NCBI RefSeq assembly: GCF_000226115.1
Contig: NC_016458.1
Location: 8,289,501 to 8,353,500 of the forward strand
Source: Thermothielavioides terrestris NRRL 8126
Lineage: Eukaryota > Ascomycota > Sordariomycetes > Sordariales > Chaetomiaceae
Direction of reading: 5' to 3'
Length of the DNA: 64,000 nucleotides
Part shown: positions 59,786-64,000 of the stretch, piece by piece
Layout of the letters: each line of letters begins with the position of its first letter
Numbering within the stretch: position 1 is the stretch's first letter
Program-made: the position numbers and the translations under genes
The notes under the pieces: model-generated
Databases searched by the model: none
Seen by the model: only the letters and a program-made list of their open reading frames with translations
Told to the model about the DNA's origin: nothing

Positions 59786-60955
59786 ATGCCTGGACCAGCG
59801 AAACGGTGGGGTAAGTCGCAAATTTCCATTACCCCGCGATCTGTGGAAGGCCATCTCGTGCCAGGTCTGGTTGTCGCAAAAACCGTCGCTTCGGCGGGGC
59901 GCCCTCAGTTGCGTTGCCGATTATGGCCTTTCATTTCCATTCTATGGGGCGGCTATGCTCGACATGATGCGCGGTGAGCTGACGGGCCATGCTTTGCAGA
60001 GGAAGAAGAGGAGTCCTCCAGCTCCGCCCCGGACTCTCCCGTCGTTGCACCCGCGCGCCGCAGATTCGACGACGAGGAAGCCGAGGGCAGCGATGTACGT
60101 GTTCCGTCATGCGATTTTCGTGACTACCCACGTCTGTCCCCTGCCCGGCTAACATGCCACAACAAATAGGTGCTAGAGTCGTGGGACGCCGCCGAGGACT
60201 CCGAGGTCGAGCGGGAAAAGGCAAAGAAGGCTGCCGAAGCGAAGGCGAAGGCGGAGGCTGAAGCCGCCGCCAACAAGAAGAGTAGATCACAGCGGATCGC
60301 CGAGCGCCAGGCCGAGCGTGCGAAGGCTAAGGCCGAAGCCGAGGCTGAGGAGAGTGAAGAGGAGACTGAGGCCCAGCGGCGCGAACGCCTTCGTCGCACC
60401 GAGAAGGAGTCTGATCTCCGCCACGCCGAGGACCTGTTCGCAGACATCAATATCGGCAGCGGGCGCAAGGCCACGACTGCCGGGTCCGCTGTGCCGATCG
60501 ATGCGAGCGACCCCACCAAGACCATCGACCTGTCCTCCCTGCCGCTGTTCAAGCCCGCGACCAAGCTGCAGTTCGAGCAGCTGCGCAACGTACTAGTCCC
60601 GCTCATCACCAGCAGCTCCAAGAAGCCGCACTACACCCTCTTCCTCCAGGAGTTCGCCAAGCAGCTGGCGAAGGATCTCCCGAGCGACCAGATCAAGAAG
60701 GTCGCCAGCACGCTGACGACGCTCAGCAACGAGAAGATGAAGGAGGAGAAGGCGGCCGAAAAGGGCGGCAAGAAAACAAAGGCTGCCAAGACCAAGGCTT
60801 CACTTGCCGGGGTCACCCGCGGGGGCGTGACGGACCTAAACACGTACGAGGATGACGACGACGCCTTCGGAGAGTAGGTGATCTGGCTCGCAACCCGTAA
60901 AGGTCATCAAGTCGAGGGCTAACATCAACTCTCAACTAGTGACGACTTCATGTGA
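59786..60955 (+). CDS. HCR1: Translation initiation factor eIF3 subunit j
   Basis: Four exons (59786-59810, 60000-60094, 60170-60873, 60940-60955) encode 279 residues. The N-terminus is MPGPAKRW then an acidic EEEEESSSS stretch, and VLESWDAAEDSE follows the second intron, as in fungal eIF3j/Hcr1. A long Ala/Lys/Glu coiled coil leads to the conserved core: HAEDLFADI, then IDLSSLPLFKPATKLQFEQL, and KDLPSDQIKKVASTLTTLSN. The last exon has only 16 nt and restores the DDDFM C-terminus typical of the family; without that splice the protein would stop after DAFGE. eIF3j is a loosely bound eIF3 subunit that promotes 40S binding and recycling, and in yeast it also helps 20S rRNA processing. Confidence 0.94.
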
Positions 60956-61868
60956 AAGCTGCCAATGGCTACCCGTTAGTTCGCTGCGCCAACGTCCCGC
61001 CTGCTTTCTCCAAGGGGAAAAAAGAAAGGGAAAAGGAAGGCCAGGTAACAGGACCGTCCCGGCAGTGTCCTCATCACTGCTGGTCAGGGTTTGGGAAAAG
61101 ACACTCGGGGGCAGCCCTTACTGGCATCCCTGGAAAACAGGAGCCCTTGGCGTGGCCTCCAACCCCTCCGCGTCAAGACTCAGAGGGAGCAGCAGGGTAC
61201 AGAGGCTTTGAGAGGGAAGTCAGTGAGGAAGCAGTCCGTCGGGTGTGCTGCGCCGGTGTTGATTTAAGAGGCTAGATAATGTTCGGAGTGGGCCATACCG
61301 CAAGACAGCGTATAGAGAACTGCTTCGCTAGCGGGCCATTTTTCCATTCACCGAGCACCAGAGCACACGTGATACAAGATGTATGTACATATCCTGAGCC
61401 TATGAGCCTGTCTGTGCGGGAATCTTGGGATATTCGCTCGTGTTTACACCCCCTTTTTTTCGACCCCCGATCCCCCCATTTGCTCTTCCAATCGTGGTAT
61501 ATCTGATACAAGAATAACTAAGGGGGTATCAGATCTTGGCTGTTCGCCCCGCAAACCATCACAGTTGTTGTGTATGTATAGCCCATCCAGTCCATCGACG
61601 CCGTTTTGCTCCTCCCATGCAGCCGACCAGTGGATGGAACATGGTTGTTCTCCCGCCCTTCCTCTTTCAAAATACCAAGTCAAGCCTCTCTCTCGGCTCG
61701 TTCTTTTCGCGTGGCCAACAAATCATACATACCGCCCCGTTCATCCGTACATCCATATACATACATATCCACGAAACTCATCACGCGCAGAGCAGAGAGA
61801 TGAGAGAAACGCATCCACCACAACGGGACCAGAATCAAAAACCAAAGGACGCCAAAAAAAGAGAACAT
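60956..61868. other. Intergenic region between convergent genes
   Basis: It lies between the 3' ends of the eIF3j gene (plus) and MDM31 (minus). No gene or repeat was recognised. Confidence 0.5.
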
Positions 61869-63998
61869 CTACATCAAATCCCCCGCCACGCCAGCCAGCA
61901 AGGCATGCACGACGAGGCTGACGGTCCACAGGCCGACGCGCTTGAAGCGGCGGACCCGGTTCTGCTGGTCCTCGACGTCGCGCGCGAAGGCGGCGTAGAC
62001 CTCGGCCCCGGTGTCGTCCATGAGGCCGCAGTCCCAGACGGACCAGGCGCCGTCGAAGTCGGCGACGCGCTTGACGATGCGGCAGTTGATGGGGATGTAG
62101 GTGCGCTTGGCGTTGATGTAGGCCACGATCGGCCGCACGAGCGCCTGGTTGACGTAGCTGATGTGCGGGTTGTTGAAGAGCGGCACCGCGGCGCGCACGT
62201 CGTTGAGGTGGATGCGCATGTCCATGACGAGGTAGGACGGTGCTTCGGCGTCGGCGGCGTCCTGCTGCGTTCCGTCGTGCTGTTGTTGGGAGATGGCGGC
62301 TGCGGCGGCGAGGCTGGCCGGGGTGGTTGTGGGCATGGCCGGGGGAGGTATTGGTGGTGGTCCGCTTTCGGCCGGAGGGGCCGCCGCGGCGTCGTCGTGG
62401 TTGTTGTTATTGTCGTCGTGATTGTGGTTGCGGTCGTAGAATATGCCCGACGTGGAGTTGTCGATCACGTCGATTTCAGGCCGGCGGTTCCGGCTGCTGG
62501 ACTGTTCGAGAATTTTAAGGTACCGGTTGCTCGTGACGGCTTCCTCCATTTTGTCGTAGAGCCCGGCTACGACCTTGCCGATGCCCTCGGCGGGATCGGC
62601 CGGGAACATGATGTCGGCCACTATGTCGACGTTTCCCTCGTATATCCAGCCAAACGGCCCCTCGACGCCCCGATTCAGATGGTCGATCTTCAGGCCGTCA
62701 ATTCGTAGCCGCGAGAACTTCTTCCAAGCGGATGCCTCGTCAGATTCGGCCTGCCGCCTTTCCGCGGCGGAAGGGGTCCCATGTATCTGTCGAGGGTGGA
62801 TGGTGAACAGGGACCCGTCAAACGACCCAGACATGTGCGAGGCGCTGAGAAAGTCGTAGAACAGCCACTGTTTCCGCAACTGGGGAAGCTCGCAAGAGAA
62901 GATGGAGACGGAGAAGGGGCGGAAGCCGCCCGGCTGGTGGACTGTGACCAGCAGGTCTTCAAGTTTGAAGTAGTCCAGCTCGAAGTCACCGGGGTTGTGC
63001 TCATGTCTGTAGGAGAGCGGGTCCCGGTCGACGTCATCCCAGCGGACTGACGTCCTGTCCACCACGCCCCGGACGCCCTTGACCTCGACGTCTTTCAAGA
63101 GACCCTTGCCGTTCCACCACTTAAGGAAGGACAGCGTGACGTTGACGGTATCGATGGTAACGTCGAATTGCGTGTAGTTGCCGTCGTCTTCCTCCTCGAC
63201 GGCCAGATCTTGATCGGCCTTCCTGGCAGCGGCCGCCTCGGCCGCGGCGTTGGAGGACCCCTTCTTCACGGACGACCGGACTTGGCCAGGTCGTCGAGAC
63301 ACAAAGACATTACGGAAAGTGATGACGCCGTCCTTCCACTTCGGAACGATTGCCGATTCGAAGACGACGGTCAGGCCGGCCGAGTGCGTCAGGTAGTCGC
63401 CGATCCACTTCGCGAGCGTTTCTACTCATGATCAGCGGCACGTTCGTCAGCAGCAAGACGGCTTGCACATACCTTGGGCAAACACGGTGTTGATGAAGAG
63501 GATGATAAGGGAGAAGAAGGTAGTCGTCCCGACCAAGATCCACACAATGTGCCCGAACAAGAACCAGGAGACAAAGGCCCCCCATTCGTCAGCGTTCCAA
63601 GGCCGCATGCTCCTGATCGAGAACCACTTGAAGCGCACTTTTAGGCGCTGACCAAACCCGCTGGCGGCGGCTAGCAGCTCCTCCTTTGTTGGCCGATGCG
63701 GCATCTTCGGAAGGTGCAGATATTTCGACATGGACTCTGCAAGCGACTCGTTCTCAGACGCTTGGGGAGATAGCGTCGTAGAGGGACTTTGCTGCGGCGC
63801 GTCTGGCTTCCCGTCGGTAGTGGACGCATTGCTCTTGTCTTCCTCGCCTTTTGAGCTCGAGCTGCTGGCCCTTTTCCCAGCACACGCCCGGCCGTCCCTG
63901 GCCTGCCGACTCTTGATCCATATCTGCCTGGCCAAATGGCTCAAGTTCGCTCTCTGTCCCGCGCCTCCCACCAGTGCCGAGTCCGCCGCTGCGGTACA
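61869..63998 (-). CDS. MDM31: Mitochondrial distribution and morphology protein Mdm31, 5'-partial
   Basis: Mdm31 is an inner-membrane protein of mitochondria needed for organelle shape, mtDNA inheritance and lipid homeostasis. Two exons are in the window: 63998-63473 (5' end beyond the window) and 63421-61869, joined across a 51-bp intron that restores NTVFAQETLAKWIGDYLTHS. The first exon has a Ser-rich, positively charged matrix-side part, then MPHRPTKEELLAAASGF, then a membrane segment (WFLFGHIVWILVGTTTFFSL). Conserved core motifs include IVPKWKDGVITFRNVFV, FDVTIDTVNVTLSFLKWWNG and GVRGVVDRTSVRWD. The C-terminus has a second membrane segment (VGLWTVSLVVHALLAGVAG). A low-complexity insertion (Pro/Ala/Gln and His/Asp/Asn runs) lies near 62270-62440. 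Confidence 0.9.
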
Positions 63999-64000
63999 TG

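Noticed and set aside
59337..60152. 271-codon plus-strand ORF overlapping the eIF3j start
   Set aside because: It runs through the eIF3j exons and introns in another frame and has no domain.

Overview
The window is nuclear DNA of a filamentous ascomycete (Pezizomycotina). A Sordariomycete, probably Sordariales/Chaetomiaceae-like, is my inference. The evidence is GC-rich housekeeping genes with short GT..AG introns (about 50-120 bp), fungal protein families, and sharply bounded AT-rich blocks of transposon sequence. Those blocks are nearly devoid of CA/TG dinucleotides and full of TA, the footprint of repeat-induced point mutation (RIP).

Layout. 1-5069: a RIP-degraded Ty3/gypsy retrotransposon on the minus strand, cut by the window start, followed by a possible transposase tail and a minisatellite (5108-5760). 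6706-16000: GC-rich genes BMS1, an F-box protein, a truncated phosphotransferase pseudogene and a secreted GH39-like glycoside hydrolase. 16432-16469: interstitial telomeric repeats at the border of the next AT-rich block. 16790-36287: two full-length 9.4 kb gypsy elements of one family, head to head, each with its own 5-bp target duplication (CCTAG and AGGTG). Both carry a degraded antisense reading frame between pol and the 3' LTR. 36358-38200: a nest of small inverted-repeat elements, a minisatellite and a 369-bp MITE whose second copy lies at 50800-51168.

38372-63998: a second gene-rich block. It holds a radical SAM enzyme, a low-complexity hypothetical protein, a NECAP-like endocytic protein, eIF2B alpha, ergothioneine synthase Egt1 (12 exons), a tandem-domain GFA/Mss4-like protein, ribokinase, a C2H2 zinc-finger protein, eIF3j and the 3' part of MDM31, whose start lies beyond the window.

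The genes do not form one pathway. BMS1 (40S subunit maturation), eIF2B alpha and eIF3j all serve translation, but their spacing looks like chance. There is no secondary-metabolite or CRISPR-type system. The most unusual content is the transposon nest. Intron/exon models were derived by hand from splice signals and frame continuity; each multi-exon gene closes in frame.
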